Notes under the pieces: model-generated | Database searches by the model: none | What the model saw: only the letters and a program-made list of their open reading frames with translations | Told to the model about the DNA's origin: nothing | Shown: positions 51,192-59,038 of the stretch, one piece after another | Position numbering within the stretch: position 1 is the stretch's first letter | Layout of the letters: every line of letters starts with the position of its first letter | Assembly (NCBI GenBank): GCA_937923325.1 | Contig: CAKZUQ010000048.1 | Span: forward strand, 1 to 59,038 | Direction: 5' to 3' | Length of the DNA stretch: 59,038 nt | Source of the DNA: an uncultured Bacteriovoracaceae bacterium | Lineage (GTDB): Bacteria; Bdellovibrionota; Bacteriovoracia; Bacteriovoracales; Bacteriovoracaceae | Program-made: the position numbers and the translations under genes

Positions 51192-54047
51192 ATGAGTAAA
51201 AAAGATATTTATAAATCTACTGAGCCAACTAAAGATCAATATTGGCAAGATGTTGAAAATAAAGTTTTAGACCCTAAAGTTCTAAACAATGAATTCGCTG
51301 ATGACGAATTTGATTCATTTTCAGTAAAGAAAAACAGAAGAAGCTTCCTAAAAATCATGGGATTCTCTGTTACAGCTCTTCCTTTAACGGGTTGTGTAAA
51401 AATACCAGTAAGAAAAGCCATTCCTTACTTACATAAAAACGATACAGTTATCCCTGGTGTTGCAAACTGGTATGCAACTTCTTTTAATGGATATCCTCTA
51501 CTAGCTAAAACTAGAGAGGGAAGACCAATAAAGATTGAAGGTAATGCTAAATCTATCGTTACAAATGGTGCTGCAGACTCTCAGATGCAAGCTTCTATTA
51601 TTTCTTTATATGATTCTTACAGATACAACTCTGCAATGATTTCTGATTCGAAAGTAGAGTGGGATGAATTTGATAAGCAATTAAAAGCAGCGTTAAGAGA
51701 AGTTAAAGATAGTAAGAAAGAGATTGTGTTAGTTACTTCTCCAATTACTTCTCCTTCTGAAATGAAGTTAATAAACGATTTCTCTAAAAAGTTAGGTGTA
51801 ACAGTTGTTACTTATAACCCAACTTCTAATGAAGCTCTTTTAGATGCTAACGAACAAACTTTTGGTAAGAGAGTAAACTTTGAGTATGACCTAAAAGAAG
51901 CTGACTTTATCTTATCTTTTGGAGCTGACTTTTTAGGTACTTATGGTAACTCTGTTGCTAATAGTACTCAGTATACGACTAGAAGAAAGCCAGAGAACAA
52001 AAGAGGTCTTTCTAAGCACGTACAAGTTGAATCATTAATGAGTATGACTGGTGCAAACGCTGATGTTAGATTTACAAGATCTATTCAAGATCAAAGAAAA
52101 ATGATTGTTGAAATTTACAATCATGTAAATGGTAAAGAGTCTAAAGATACTATGGCCAAAGAAATTGCATCTGATTTATTAAAGTCTGGTGGAAATGCCG
52201 TCGTAATGAGTGATGATAAAAACACTGAAGTTCAATTAATGGTTAACGCTATTAACATGAAAATTGGTGCATTCGGAAAAACTATTTTTGCATTCGATAA
52301 AGACTTCGTAAGAAACTCTGACTTAGCTAAATTTGAAGCAGCCGTATCTAGATTAGATGCTGGAAAAGTTGGAGCAATGTTATTTTTAAACGTTAACCCT
52401 GCTTATGATTATAATAAAACATCAACTTTAGTTGCAGCTCTTAAAAAAGCAGATGTAACAATGAGTTTTGCTTCTGCTAAAGATGAAACTTCAGCACTTT
52501 GTAAATTTGTTGCTCCTAATAATCATACTTTTGAAACTTGGTCAGACGTTCAAGTTAGTCATAATGAATTTGCTTTTACTCAACCAGTTATACAACCATT
52601 ATTTGGTTCTAGAATGGCGAGTGAAACAATTATGGCCATCTCTGGAATCGAAGGATCTTTTCATGACTTTATGAAAAAGTATTGGGCCGAAAAGATTTAC
52701 TCTAAAGCAAAACAAGATGGGTCATTAAACTTTTGGAATAAAACTCTTCACGACGGTGTTGTTACTGTTGATGGTTTTGCAAAAGAATTAACGGCTAAGT
52801 CTGTTAAGGTTGATACGGCGAAAGTATTAGGAATGAAGTATTCAACAATGTCGGTTGAAACTTATATTAAATCAGCTATCGGAGACGGTAACTCTTCTAA
52901 TAACCCATTCTTACAAGAACTTCCAGATCCTGTAACTAAAGCTACTTGGGATAACTATGTTATGGTTTCTCCAAAGTATGCAAAAGCAAAGTCAATTAAG
53001 TCAGGGGACATGGTTACTTTAAAATCTAAGTCTCACTCTGTAACAATTCCTGCAATTGTTCAGCCGGGTACAGCTGAAAACACTTTTGGTGTAGCTGTTG
53101 GTTACGGAAGAAAAATTGCTGGTAAAGTAGCTAAAAACTTAGGTGGAAATGCTTATTTATTTACTACAGGTGAAGAGGTATCTCTTACTAAGACTGGAGA
53201 GTTTAAAGGTTTAGCACAAACTCAAACTCACCATTCAATGGAAGGTAGAGATATCATCAGAGAGACGACTTACTCTGAGTTTAAAAATAATCCTAAATCA
53301 GGAAACTTTAAAAAAGCTAAGTTAGTTAATATCTATCCTGAGCACAAAAAAGATGGACATCAGTGGGCAATGGCCATTGATTTATCTCAATGTACAGGGT
53401 GTTCTGCTTGTATTATTTCTTGTTCAACTGAAAACAACGTTCCTGTTGTTGGTAGACAAGAAGTTGCTAATAGAAGAGATATGCACTGGTTAAGGCTAGA
53501 TAGATACTATAAAGGTGATGAGAACGAGCCTGAAGTAATGAACATGCCGATGTTATGTCAGCACTGTGAAAATGCTCCTTGTGAAAATGTTTGTCCGGTT
53601 CTTGCAACTGTTCACTCAAGTGATGGTATCAATCAACAAATTTATAACAGATGTGTTGGTACAAGATATTGTGCAAACAACTGTCCTTATAAAGTAAGAA
53701 GATTCAACTGGTTTAACTACGATAGAGGTGACTCTATGGCCAAGTTAGCTCTTAACCCTGATATTTCTCAAAGAAGTAGAGGTGTTATGGAGAAGTGTTC
53801 TTTCTGTATTCAAAGAATTCAAGAAGGAAAACTTACTGCGAAAAGAGAGAGAAGAGAACTTAAAGATGGTGACATCAAAGTTGCTTGTCAGCAGTCTTGT
53901 CCAGGTGATGGTATTGTTTTTGGTGATATGAATGATCCGAAGAGTAAAATTTCTAAGTTCTTAGAGAGCGAGAGAAACTATACTGTTCTTGAGGAACTGA
54001 ATGTTAGACCAAGAGTAAGTTATTTAACTAAAGTAAGAAATAAATAG
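51192..54047 (+). CDS. actB: Alternative complex III subunit ActB (Fe-S/molybdopterin-like)
   Basis: 951 residues. NRRSFLKIMGF (RR at 49-50) is a twin-arginine signal followed by a lipobox-like LTGC (C68). The central region resembles the molybdopterin-oxidoreductase fold without cofactor ligands, as in ActB1. The C-terminal ferredoxin region (from about 725) carries CTGCSACIISC, CQHCENAPCENVCP, CVGTRYCANNCP and CSFCIQRI plus CQQSCP, giving three [4Fe-4S] and one [3Fe-4S] sites, as in ActB2. The single fused chain is the usual ActB. AAAGG precedes its ATG, 23 bp after actA. Confidence 0.95.
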   Translation: MSKKDIYKSTEPTKDQYWQDVENKVLDPKVLNNEFADDEFDSFSVKKNRRSFLKIMGFSVTALPLTGCVKIPVRKAIPYLHKNDTVIPGVANWYATSFNGYPLLAKTREGRPIKIEGNAKSIVTNGAADSQMQASIISLYDSYRYNSAMISDSKVEWDEFDKQLKAALREVKDSKKEIVLVTSPITSPSEMKLINDFSKKLGVTVVTYNPTSNEALLDANEQTFGKRVNFEYDLKEADFILSFGADFLGTYGNSVANSTQYTTRRKPENKRGLSKHVQVESLMSMTGANADVRFTRSIQDQRKMIVEIYNHVNGKESKDTMAKEIASDLLKSGGNAVVMSDDKNTEVQLMVNAINMKIGAFGKTIFAFDKDFVRNSDLAKFEAAVSRLDAGKVGAMLFLNVNPAYDYNKTSTLVAALKKADVTMSFASAKDETSALCKFVAPNNHTFETWSDVQVSHNEFAFTQPVIQPLFGSRMASETIMAISGIEGSFHDFMKKYWAEKIYSKAKQDGSLNFWNKTLHDGVVTVDGFAKELTAKSVKVDTAKVLGMKYSTMSVETYIKSAIGDGNSSNNPFLQELPDPVTKATWDNYVMVSPKYAKAKSIKSGDMVTLKSKSHSVTIPAIVQPGTAENTFGVAVGYGRKIAGKVAKNLGGNAYLFTTGEEVSLTKTGEFKGLAQTQTHHSMEGRDIIRETTYSEFKNNPKSGNFKKAKLVNIYPEHKKDGHQWAMAIDLSQCTGCSACIISCSTENNVPVVGRQEVANRRDMHWLRLDRYYKGDENEPEVMNMPMLCQHCENAPCENVCPVLATVHSSDGINQQIYNRCVGTRYCANNCPYKVRRFNWFNYDRGDSMAKLALNPDISQRSRGVMEKCSFCIQRIQEGKLTAKRERRELKDGDIKVACQQSCPGDGIVFGDMNDPKSKISKFLESERNYTVLEELNVRPRVSYLTKVRNK

Positions 54048-54056
54048 GGGCCATAA

Positions 54057-55424
54057 ATGTCAGATGCACATATTTCAAAATTAAGACAGCCGCTTATAAC
54101 TAATGAAAGATCTTATCAGCAAATGTCTGAGGATATTTTAGATAGTTTAGAGCGCAAACCAAGTAAAGGGTGGTTAGTAGGTTTTTCTATATCTGCCCTT
54201 ATTATGACTATTGGATTTTTAATTATCGGTTACCAAGTAACTACAGGTATCGGTACTTGGGGATTGAACAAAACTGTAGGTTGGTCTTGGGATATTACTA
54301 ACTTCGTATTTTGGGTTGGTATTGGTCACGCGGGAACATTAATCTCTGCGGTACTTCTAATCTTTAGACAAAGATGGAGAACTGCTATTAACAGAGCTGC
54401 TGAGGCAATGACTATTTTTGCTGTAGCCTGTGCTGGTTTATATCCACTGATACACGCTGGTAGACCTTGGCTGTTATATTGGGTTTTCCCTTATCCAAAT
54501 ACGAGAGGTCCATTATGGGTAAATTTTAGATCTCCATTATTATGGGATGTTGTTGCGATTTCAACATACTTAACTGTTTCTTTAGTGTTTTGGTACATGG
54601 GATTACTTCCTGACTTAGCAACAATAAGAGATAGAACGAAGTCCAAGTTTAGAAAATATGTATATGGGGCTTTATCATTTGGTTGGGATGGTTCAAACAG
54701 AACTTGGCATCACTTTGAAGTTTTATGTTTAATCTTAGCCGGTCTTGCAACTCCACTAGTTTTATCTGTACATACAATTGTATCTATGGACTTTGCAACT
54801 TCAGTTATACCTGGTTGGCATACTACAATCTTTCCTCCATATTTTGTTGCCGGAGCGATCTTTTCTGGTTTTGCGATGGTTTTAACTCTTCTCATTCTTA
54901 CTCGTAAGATTATGAACTGGGAAAATTACATTACCATGGGTCATATCGAAGCTATGTGTAAAGTTGTTATCTTAACTGGTTCAGTTGTAGGATTAGCATA
55001 TGGAACAGAGTTTTTTATCGCTTGGTACTCTGGAAATGAATATGAGCAATATGCATTTATTAACAGAGCAACTGGTCCTTACTGGTGGGCATACTGGTCA
55101 ATGATTTCTTGTAACGTTATTTCACCTCAGCTTCTATGGTTTAAGAAGCTAAGAACTAATATGGTTTTTGTATTTATACTATCTATATTTGTAAATATCG
55201 GTATGTGGTTTGAAAGATTTGTTATTATTACAACTTCACTTCACAGAGATTACCTTCCATCTTCTTGGGCAATGTATTCACCTACATGGGTTGAGATTTG
55301 GACGTTCATTGGTACTTTTGGATTATTCTTCACATTGTTCTTCTTATTTATCAGATTATTACCTGGTATCGCAGTGGCAGAAGTTAAATCAGTTTATAAA
55401 TACGCTAGAAATAATAAGAAATAG
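54057..55424 (+). CDS. actC: Alternative complex III subunit ActC (NrfD/PsrC-like)
   Basis: 455 residues, ten predicted membrane helices of the NrfD type (for example [54 protein letters not shown]). The loop [20 protein letters not shown] and [19 protein letters not shown] match quinol-binding ActC. It transfers electrons from menaquinol or ubiquinol to the ActB clusters. TAGGGG lies 8 bases before the ATG; 9 bp from actB. Length fits ActC. Confidence 0.94.
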   Translation: MSDAHISKLRQPLITNERSYQQMSEDILDSLERKPSKGWLVGFSISALIMTIGFLIIGYQVTTGIGTWGLNKTVGWSWDITNFVFWVGIGHAGTLISAVLLIFRQRWRTAINRAAEAMTIFAVACAGLYPLIHAGRPWLLYWVFPYPNTRGPLWVNFRSPLLWDVVAISTYLTVSLVFWYMGLLPDLATIRDRTKSKFRKYVYGALSFGWDGSNRTWHHFEVLCLILAGLATPLVLSVHTIVSMDFATSVIPGWHTTIFPPYFVAGAIFSGFAMVLTLLILTRKIMNWENYITMGHIEAMCKVVILTGSVVGLAYGTEFFIAWYSGNEYEQYAFINRATGPYWWAYWSMISCNVISPQLLWFKKLRTNMVFVFILSIFVNIGMWFERFVIITTSLHRDYLPSSWAMYSPTWVEIWTFIGTFGLFFTLFFLFIRLLPGIAVAEVKSVYKYARNNKK

Positions 55425-55432
55425 GAACTTTT

Positions 55433-55957
55433 ATGAAAAAGAATTTTGTATTAGCTATATACGACTGTGAGGAAAAGCTTTTAGCTGCTGCTCACAAAGC
55501 AAAAGAAAAGAACTATAAGTTCTATGATATTTACACTCCTTTTCCTGTGCATGGTTTAGACGATGCTATGGGGATTAAGAGATCAATCCTTCCATACGTT
55601 ACTTTTGGAATGGGAGCATTAGGTTTAACTATTGCAATCTGTACTCAGATTTGGATGTCTTCAGTTGATTGGCCAATAAATGTTGGTGGTAAACCATTTA
55701 TTTCTTTACCTGCATTTATTCCAATAAGTTTTGAATTAACAGTTTTCTTTGCAGCTCACATGACTGTAGGAGCTTTTTTATTCTTAAATAACTTGTACCC
55801 AGGAAGAAAACCTGTTCTTTTTGATGTTAACCAAACTTGTCATAAGTTTGTTGTTGTTCATGAAAAAGAAGCTGTTGATGTTGAAGAGGTTTCTAAATTC
55901 TATACAGAAAACGGTGCAGTTGAAGTTAAAGAAAATAGTCGCGAGATGGAATCTTAA
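55433..55957 (+). CDS. actD: Alternative complex III subunit ActD (DUF3341)
   Basis: 174 residues. An N-terminal cytosolic domain (YDCEEKLLAAAHKAKEKNYK, DIYTPFPVHGLDDAMGI, the family's PFPVHGLD motif) is followed by two membrane helices (YVTFGMGALGLTIAICTQIW and FELTVFFAAHMTVGAFL). ActD is a structural subunit of ACIII. Shine-Dalgarno AGGAA sits just before the ATG, 8 bp after actC. Confidence 0.94.
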   Translation: MKKNFVLAIYDCEEKLLAAAHKAKEKNYKFYDIYTPFPVHGLDDAMGIKRSILPYVTFGMGALGLTIAICTQIWMSSVDWPINVGGKPFISLPAFIPISFELTVFFAAHMTVGAFLFLNNLYPGRKPVLFDVNQTCHKFVVVHEKEAVDVEEVSKFYTENGAVEVKENSREMES

Positions 55958-55967
55958 GGGGATGATG

Positions 55968-56522
55968 ATGAAAAGAATTTTATTACTTGTTGCTATACTT
56001 GTAATCACTAGTTGTTCTGGTGGAAGAAATAGTACTGGTTACAATATTATTACTGATATGGCCTATTCTGAAGCAGCTGAAGCTCAAACTAAGAGTGATG
56101 TTTTTGAAAATGGTCAAACAAACCAATTACCTCCAAAGGGTACAGTTGCTAGAGGTTTTATGCCTCACCCTGTAGACTCTGAAGGTAATCCTAAAATGAT
56201 TAAAAATCCAAATACTATGGATGCTTATGGATGGGAGAGAGGAAAGATGCTTTATGAAGCTAACTGTTCTTCATGTCACGGTGTAAGTGGTAAAGCTAAT
56301 GGACTTGTTGTAACTAAAGGAGGGTATCCTAAGCCACCTTCTTTTAAAGCAAGAAGATGGAAAAAGATGGATAAGTATCCTGCTGGACACGTTTTTAACG
56401 TAGTAAAATTTGGATATGGAAACATGTCTAGTTACTCTCAGCAACTTTATGATATCGATATTTGGAGAGTTTCTGAATACGTTAGAGAAAAGTTGATGAA
56501 AAAAGGTAAGAAAAAGAAATAA
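55968..56522 (+). CDS. actE: Alternative complex III subunit ActE (monohaem cytochrome c lipoprotein)
   Basis: 184 residues from the third of three consecutive ATGs (55962, 55965, 55968); AAGGGG at 55956-55961 fits the last best. The lipobox VITSC is at the N-terminus (C16), and EANCSSCHGVSGKANG carries the single CxxCH haem site, with a distal Met in FGYGNMSSYS. ActE is a periplasmic, lipid-anchored cytochrome that delivers electrons out of ACIII. The gene overlaps nothing; an alternate frame upstream is an artefact. Confidence 0.94.
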   Translation: MKRILLLVAILVITSCSGGRNSTGYNIITDMAYSEAAEAQTKSDVFENGQTNQLPPKGTVARGFMPHPVDSEGNPKMIKNPNTMDAYGWERGKMLYEANCSSCHGVSGKANGLVVTKGGYPKPPSFKARRWKKMDKYPAGHVFNVVKFGYGNMSSYSQQLYDIDIWRVSEYVREKLMKKGKKKK

Positions 56523-56531
56523 TTTGGAGAT

Positions 56532-57719
56532 ATGATAGTGAATTTAGACGTAAAAAACTTTGAGTTTAGTAGTAAGATGAAAAAAGTCTCCATTGGACTT
56601 ATCTTAATTGGTATAGTTGCAACGATAGCTTCTTTTTCAATTAATAAGACAATTGCATGGGTAGATTTTTTAGTTAATAACCTTTATTTTATAACAATTG
56701 CTGTTTCTGGAATCTTCTTTGTAAGTGTTCAGGGATTAATGCAAGCGAGTTGGGTTTCACCTTTTAGAAGAATTATTGAGGCGTATTCATCATACCTTCC
56801 TTATGCTTTTCTTTTAATGATCCCTATGTGTTTTGGACTTCATAGTGTTTATGAGTGGACACACATGGATATTGTTATGAATGATCCTATACTTGTTCAG
56901 AAAATCTCATGGTTAAATGAGAAATTCTTTATTGGTAGAATGTTTTTATACCTGGGGTTATGGACATTAATCCTTTGGTCACAAAAGAAGATGTCAAAGA
57001 AACAAGATGAAACAAATGACGATATTTCTTATAAATTTACAAGAAACTCTGTTTTTCATTTAACAGCTTTTGCTTTTACAATTTGTTTTGCAGCATTTGA
57101 CTGGGTAATGAGTGTTGAGCCACACTGGTTTTCTACAATTTTCGGTGTTTATATTTTCGCTGGATCTTTTGTAAGTGGGATTTGTTTTATTATTTTAGCT
57201 ACTATCAAGCTTTCAGACTGGGGATACTTAAATAAATATATTACTGCTGATCATTATCATGATCTTGGTAAATGGTTATTTGGTATGAGTACTTTTTGGG
57301 CATATATCTGGATTTCTCAGTACTTATTAATTTGGTATGCAAATATTCCTGAAGAGACTGAATATTTTGTTCTTAGACAAAATCACTGGACACTATTTTT
57401 TGGAGCTAGTTTAGTTCTAAATTGGGCTATCCCTTTCTTTGCCTTAATGACAAGAAATGCGAAGAGAAATCCTAAAGTGTTAAAAATTGTTGCTTCAATC
57501 GTTCTTTTTGGACACTTTATTGATTTATACTTAATGGTAGCCCCCAAGGTTTATGAGCACGCTCACGCTCATGCTGTTGGTTTTGGTTTCCTTCAGTTAT
57601 TTCAGTGGTGTGGTTTTGCAGGTATCTTTTTATTTATTTTTGGTAAAACTTTATCTAGAAGTAAACTATTCAATACTGGAGATCCTAATTTAGAAGAAGG
57701 TCTTCATTTACACCAATAA
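56532..57719 (+). CDS. actF: Alternative complex III subunit ActF
   Basis: 395 residues with about ten membrane helices (for example VSIGLILIGIVATIASFSI, ISGIFFVSVQGLMQASWVS, FHLTAFAFTICFAAFDWVM). The segment AFDWVMSVEPHWFSTIFGVY is the strongly conserved ActF signature (D-W-x-M-S-x-x-P-x-WFSTxFG-x-Y). ActF is the second NrfD-like quinol-interacting subunit of ACIII. GGAG at 56524 precedes the ATG. Last gene of the operon, closed by a strong terminator; no cytochrome oxidase genes follow, unlike several other act operons. Confidence 0.94.
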   Translation: MIVNLDVKNFEFSSKMKKVSIGLILIGIVATIASFSINKTIAWVDFLVNNLYFITIAVSGIFFVSVQGLMQASWVSPFRRIIEAYSSYLPYAFLLMIPMCFGLHSVYEWTHMDIVMNDPILVQKISWLNEKFFIGRMFLYLGLWTLILWSQKKMSKKQDETNDDISYKFTRNSVFHLTAFAFTICFAAFDWVMSVEPHWFSTIFGVYIFAGSFVSGICFIILATIKLSDWGYLNKYITADHYHDLGKWLFGMSTFWAYIWISQYLLIWYANIPEETEYFVLRQNHWTLFFGASLVLNWAIPFFALMTRNAKRNPKVLKIVASIVLFGHFIDLYLMVAPKVYEHAHAHAVGFGFLQLFQWCGFAGIFLFIFGKTLSRSKLFNTGDPNLEEGLHLHQ

Positions 57720-57737
57720 TTAATATTATTAAAAATA

Positions 57738-57764
57738 GGGGACGCTTTAAAAGCGTCCTTTTTT
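57738..57764 (+). terminator. Strong intrinsic terminator of the act operon
   Basis: GGACGCTTT and AAAGCGTCC (57740-57758) pair in a GC-rich stem followed by TTTTTT (57759-57764). The next ATG is at 57767, only 2 bases beyond. Confidence 0.9.
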
Positions 57765-57766
57765 AT

Positions 57767-58423
57767 ATGAACTATTCAAAAAAAATTCTAGATTTATCTG
57801 ATTCTCCTAAATACCGGATTGATTTCATACTCGATAATTCTGTAACTATTCAGTTGACTCATAACAAAGCGAAATTAAGAATTTCTTTTGAAACTATAGA
57901 TATTGCAAATGAGGTTTGTTTTGATCGTATTGGCTATCAAACTGACCTATTAGGGCCATATCTTGGGTTACTCGATGGATTTGTAGAATTAATGCATAAG
58001 CGGCCTTTAGAGGCAATTGACCGCTTTCCAGCCAAGGAGCTTGATTATTATTTACGTGATGATATTTCTGTACCTTCTTTATCAGGATTTGATGAAAAGT
58101 TCTATGAAATTTTGGCCATCGGTGAGGAGGTTAAGAAATCATTTTTTAAAATAGATAGAGATCACTCACCAAAGCTTAAAAGAAGTTTTTTAGAAATGAG
58201 TGTTAGTGAACAATTGGAGTTTATCGAAGAAATATTTGCTTATTATATTTATAACTCTGATAGTGAATTTAAGAATTTGGAGATAATAGATATTGAGTTA
58301 GACTCAGGGTTAATCCTATTTTTTGAAAGTAATACAAATGATAAACTAAACCTGGATGAATTAAATTTATTTTTAAATGAGAAGTTAAATGTTAGCTGTA
58401 TCGTTAAAATACTAACCTATTAA
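57767..58423 (+). CDS. Hypothetical protein, weakly NifU/IscU-like
   Basis: 218 residues. The ATG lies 2 bp after the act terminator T-tract and has no Shine-Dalgarno, unlike almost every neighbour, so its expression is puzzling. The middle stretch (LDGFVELMHKRPLEAIDRF, ELDYYLRDDISVPSL) is reminiscent of the helix G-K-x-x-x-EA...L-x-x-YL-x-x-P of NifU/IscU scaffolds, but the three cluster cysteines are absent; only two cysteines occur (NEVCFD and VSCIV). Composition is acidic and cytosolic. This similarity is tentative; the family is otherwise unknown. Confidence 0.5.
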   Translation: MNYSKKILDLSDSPKYRIDFILDNSVTIQLTHNKAKLRISFETIDIANEVCFDRIGYQTDLLGPYLGLLDGFVELMHKRPLEAIDRFPAKELDYYLRDDISVPSLSGFDEKFYEILAIGEEVKKSFFKIDRDHSPKLKRSFLEMSVSEQLEFIEEIFAYYIYNSDSEFKNLEIIDIELDSGLILFFESNTNDKLNLDELNLFLNEKLNVSCIVKILTY

Positions 58424-58549
58424 ATAAATCATATTATAGTTAGAAATTTTATTTTTTTAGGATTTAAGAAATGCCTTTCTTGTTTAGAATATACTAAAAG
58501 CCTATGGCCGACTTTATTATAATGACGCTTCCTTGTTTTTAAGGTGTTT

Positions 58550-58774
58550 TCAATAAGTTTGACCAAAGACTCTTTTTTTAAACTCAGGCATTTCTAAGAT
58601 TTCATCTCTGAAAAAGACGACACGATTATTGGCTTCATCTTGATTCATAGGTGCTAATTCATTCAAATCTAATAGATTAGCTTTAATTAAAATCGGAATG
58701 TCTTCTTTATCTAAAGGTTCTTCTAGTCTTAAAATAAATCCATGTTTCATTAAATAATAAGATGCTTGGTTCAA
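58550..58774 (-). CDS. Small hypothetical protein
   Basis: 74 residues from TTG at 58774, supported by AAGGAG 6-7 bases upstream; the first ATG (residue 9) has no such site. The acidic N-terminal half (EEPLDKEDIPILIKANLLDL) and NNRVVFFRDEILEMPEFKKR suggest a small alpha/beta protein. No cysteine, no membrane segment, no family recognised. It lies alone, convergent with the 218-residue gene and divergent from the sigma-54 promoter region. Confidence 0.55.
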   Translation of the reverse strand: MNQASYYLMKHGFILRLEEPLDKEDIPILIKANLLDLNELAPMNQDEANNRVVFFRDEILEMPEFKKRVFGQTY

Positions 58775-58871
58775 TGCTTACTCCTTAAGCTAAATTAGTC
58801 ATTCCTTGACACCTGTATATCGTTTCATATCCATATTTCAATTTCAACTATATTTTTAATTTTTATACATA

Positions 58872-58912
58872 AATGACAAACTTTAGAACTAAGTGTCATT
58901 TTGTTAATGACA
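58872..58912. promoter_or_regulatory. Upstream activating half-sites for the sigma-54 promoter
   Basis: AATGACA (58872-58878), TGTCATT (58894-58900) and AATGACA (58906-58912) form overlapping dyads, including TGTCATT-TTGTT-AATGACA. They lie 61-101 bp upstream of the -24 element, the normal place for a bacterial enhancer-binding protein site. Confidence 0.6.
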
Positions 58913-58972
58913 TTTTGACCAGGTGCTAATTCGTCACTACACATAAGTAATTGTATTTACAATGAAATCACT

Positions 58973-58987
58973 TGGCACAGCTCTTGC
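58973..58987 (+). promoter_or_regulatory. Sigma-54 (RpoN) -24/-12 promoter
   Basis: TGGCACAGCTCTTGC, followed by T, matches the TGGCAC-N5-TTGCW consensus with GG and GC ten bases apart. Transcription would begin near 58999 and lead to the ATG at 59032. It requires RpoN and an activating ATPase. Confidence 0.8.
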
Positions 58988-59031
58988 TTACTATAAAGTA
59001 ACTAAAGACTTCAAGGATTGAAGGTCTTAAC

Positions 59032-59038
59032 ATGATCA
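59032..59038 (+). CDS. Start of a sigma-54-dependent gene cut by the window edge
   Basis: ATGATCA at the last bases follows AAGGTC at 59021 and the sigma-54 promoter. Only two codons are visible, so the product is unknown. Confidence 0.4.

Noticed and set aside
55821..55967. Extended upstream start for ActE overlapping actD
   Set aside because: The extension is the out-of-frame reading of actD; AAGGGG and the lipoprotein signal fix the start at 55962-55968.
1..59038. tRNA, rRNA, CRISPR array or insertion sequence
   Set aside because: No cloverleaf, rRNA-like stretch, spaced direct repeats or transposase was found by reading; a covariance or profile search would be decisive.

Overview
The window is AT-rich and gene-dense, with short intergenic gaps, frequent ATGA overlaps and A/G-rich Shine-Dalgarno sites. 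Two traits suggest a Bdellovibrionota-type organism, most like marine Bacteriovoracales (Halobacteriovorax-like predators): many exported hydrolases and hypothetical secreted proteins, and a complete alternative complex III (ActABCDEF). This is inferred from gene content; there is no rRNA in the window to prove it. I recognise no rRNA, tRNA, CRISPR array or insertion sequence.

Layout. 1-7 kb: housekeeping and stress genes (a YfcG-type glutathione transferase, a HAD phosphatase, a DUF429-like gene split in two, a TIGR01777 epimerase, an exported S15-like peptidase, a PhnA-family protein, a Bcr/CflA exporter). 7-11.6 kb: a papain-like exported protein, a nonsense-interrupted exported protein gene, and a 932-residue surface metalloprotease/beta-barrel candidate. 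11.6-15.1 kb: RNA-metabolism genes. These are a NYN nuclease with a histone H1-like tail, then a DEAD-box helicase that appears fused to a Jag/KhpB module (Jag-N, KH, R3H) and has no ATG, GTG or TTG start. 15-20 kb: redox genes (a dihydrolipoamide-dehydrogenase paralogue, a peroxiredoxin-glutaredoxin hybrid, an HI0933-like flavoprotein). 20-33 kb: exported proteins and decay. Here are a secreted HELGHH metalloprotease and a decayed paralogue 5 kb away, exported endonuclease I, a transglutaminase-elicitor-like protein, a trypsin-like protease and another nonsense-broken exported gene, mixed with adenosine deaminase, RluA, TatD and TcdA. A 32-residue, very basic small gene lies at 30.3 kb.

33-44.6 kb: central metabolism. 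The 2-oxoglutarate dehydrogenase operon sucA-sucB-lpd has a perfect FNR-type palindrome upstream. Further on is a two-subunit class I fumarase whose alpha subunit carries an N-terminal lysine/alanine tail. Between these lie a HigBA-like toxin-antitoxin pair with a palindromic operator, two lipoproteins, and a gene broken at an A8 homopolymer. 44.6-50.3 kb: a U32 (RlhA-like) protein, a DUF5522-like protein, secreted hypotheticals and a JmjC/cupin ribosomal oxygenase. 50.6-57.7 kb: the act operon, closed by a strong terminator. The right edge holds a sigma-54 -24/-12 promoter preceded by TGTCATT/AATGACA half-sites, driving a gene whose first codons are at 59032.

How it fits together: the TCA enzymes feed quinone-linked respiration through ActABCDEF, while the exported proteases, nuclease and transglutaminase-like protein would suit digestion of, or attack on, another cell. 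The most unusual signals are the helicase-Jag fusion with its non-canonical start, the lysine-rich tails on two unrelated proteins, the interrupted genes, and the sigma-54 promoter region.
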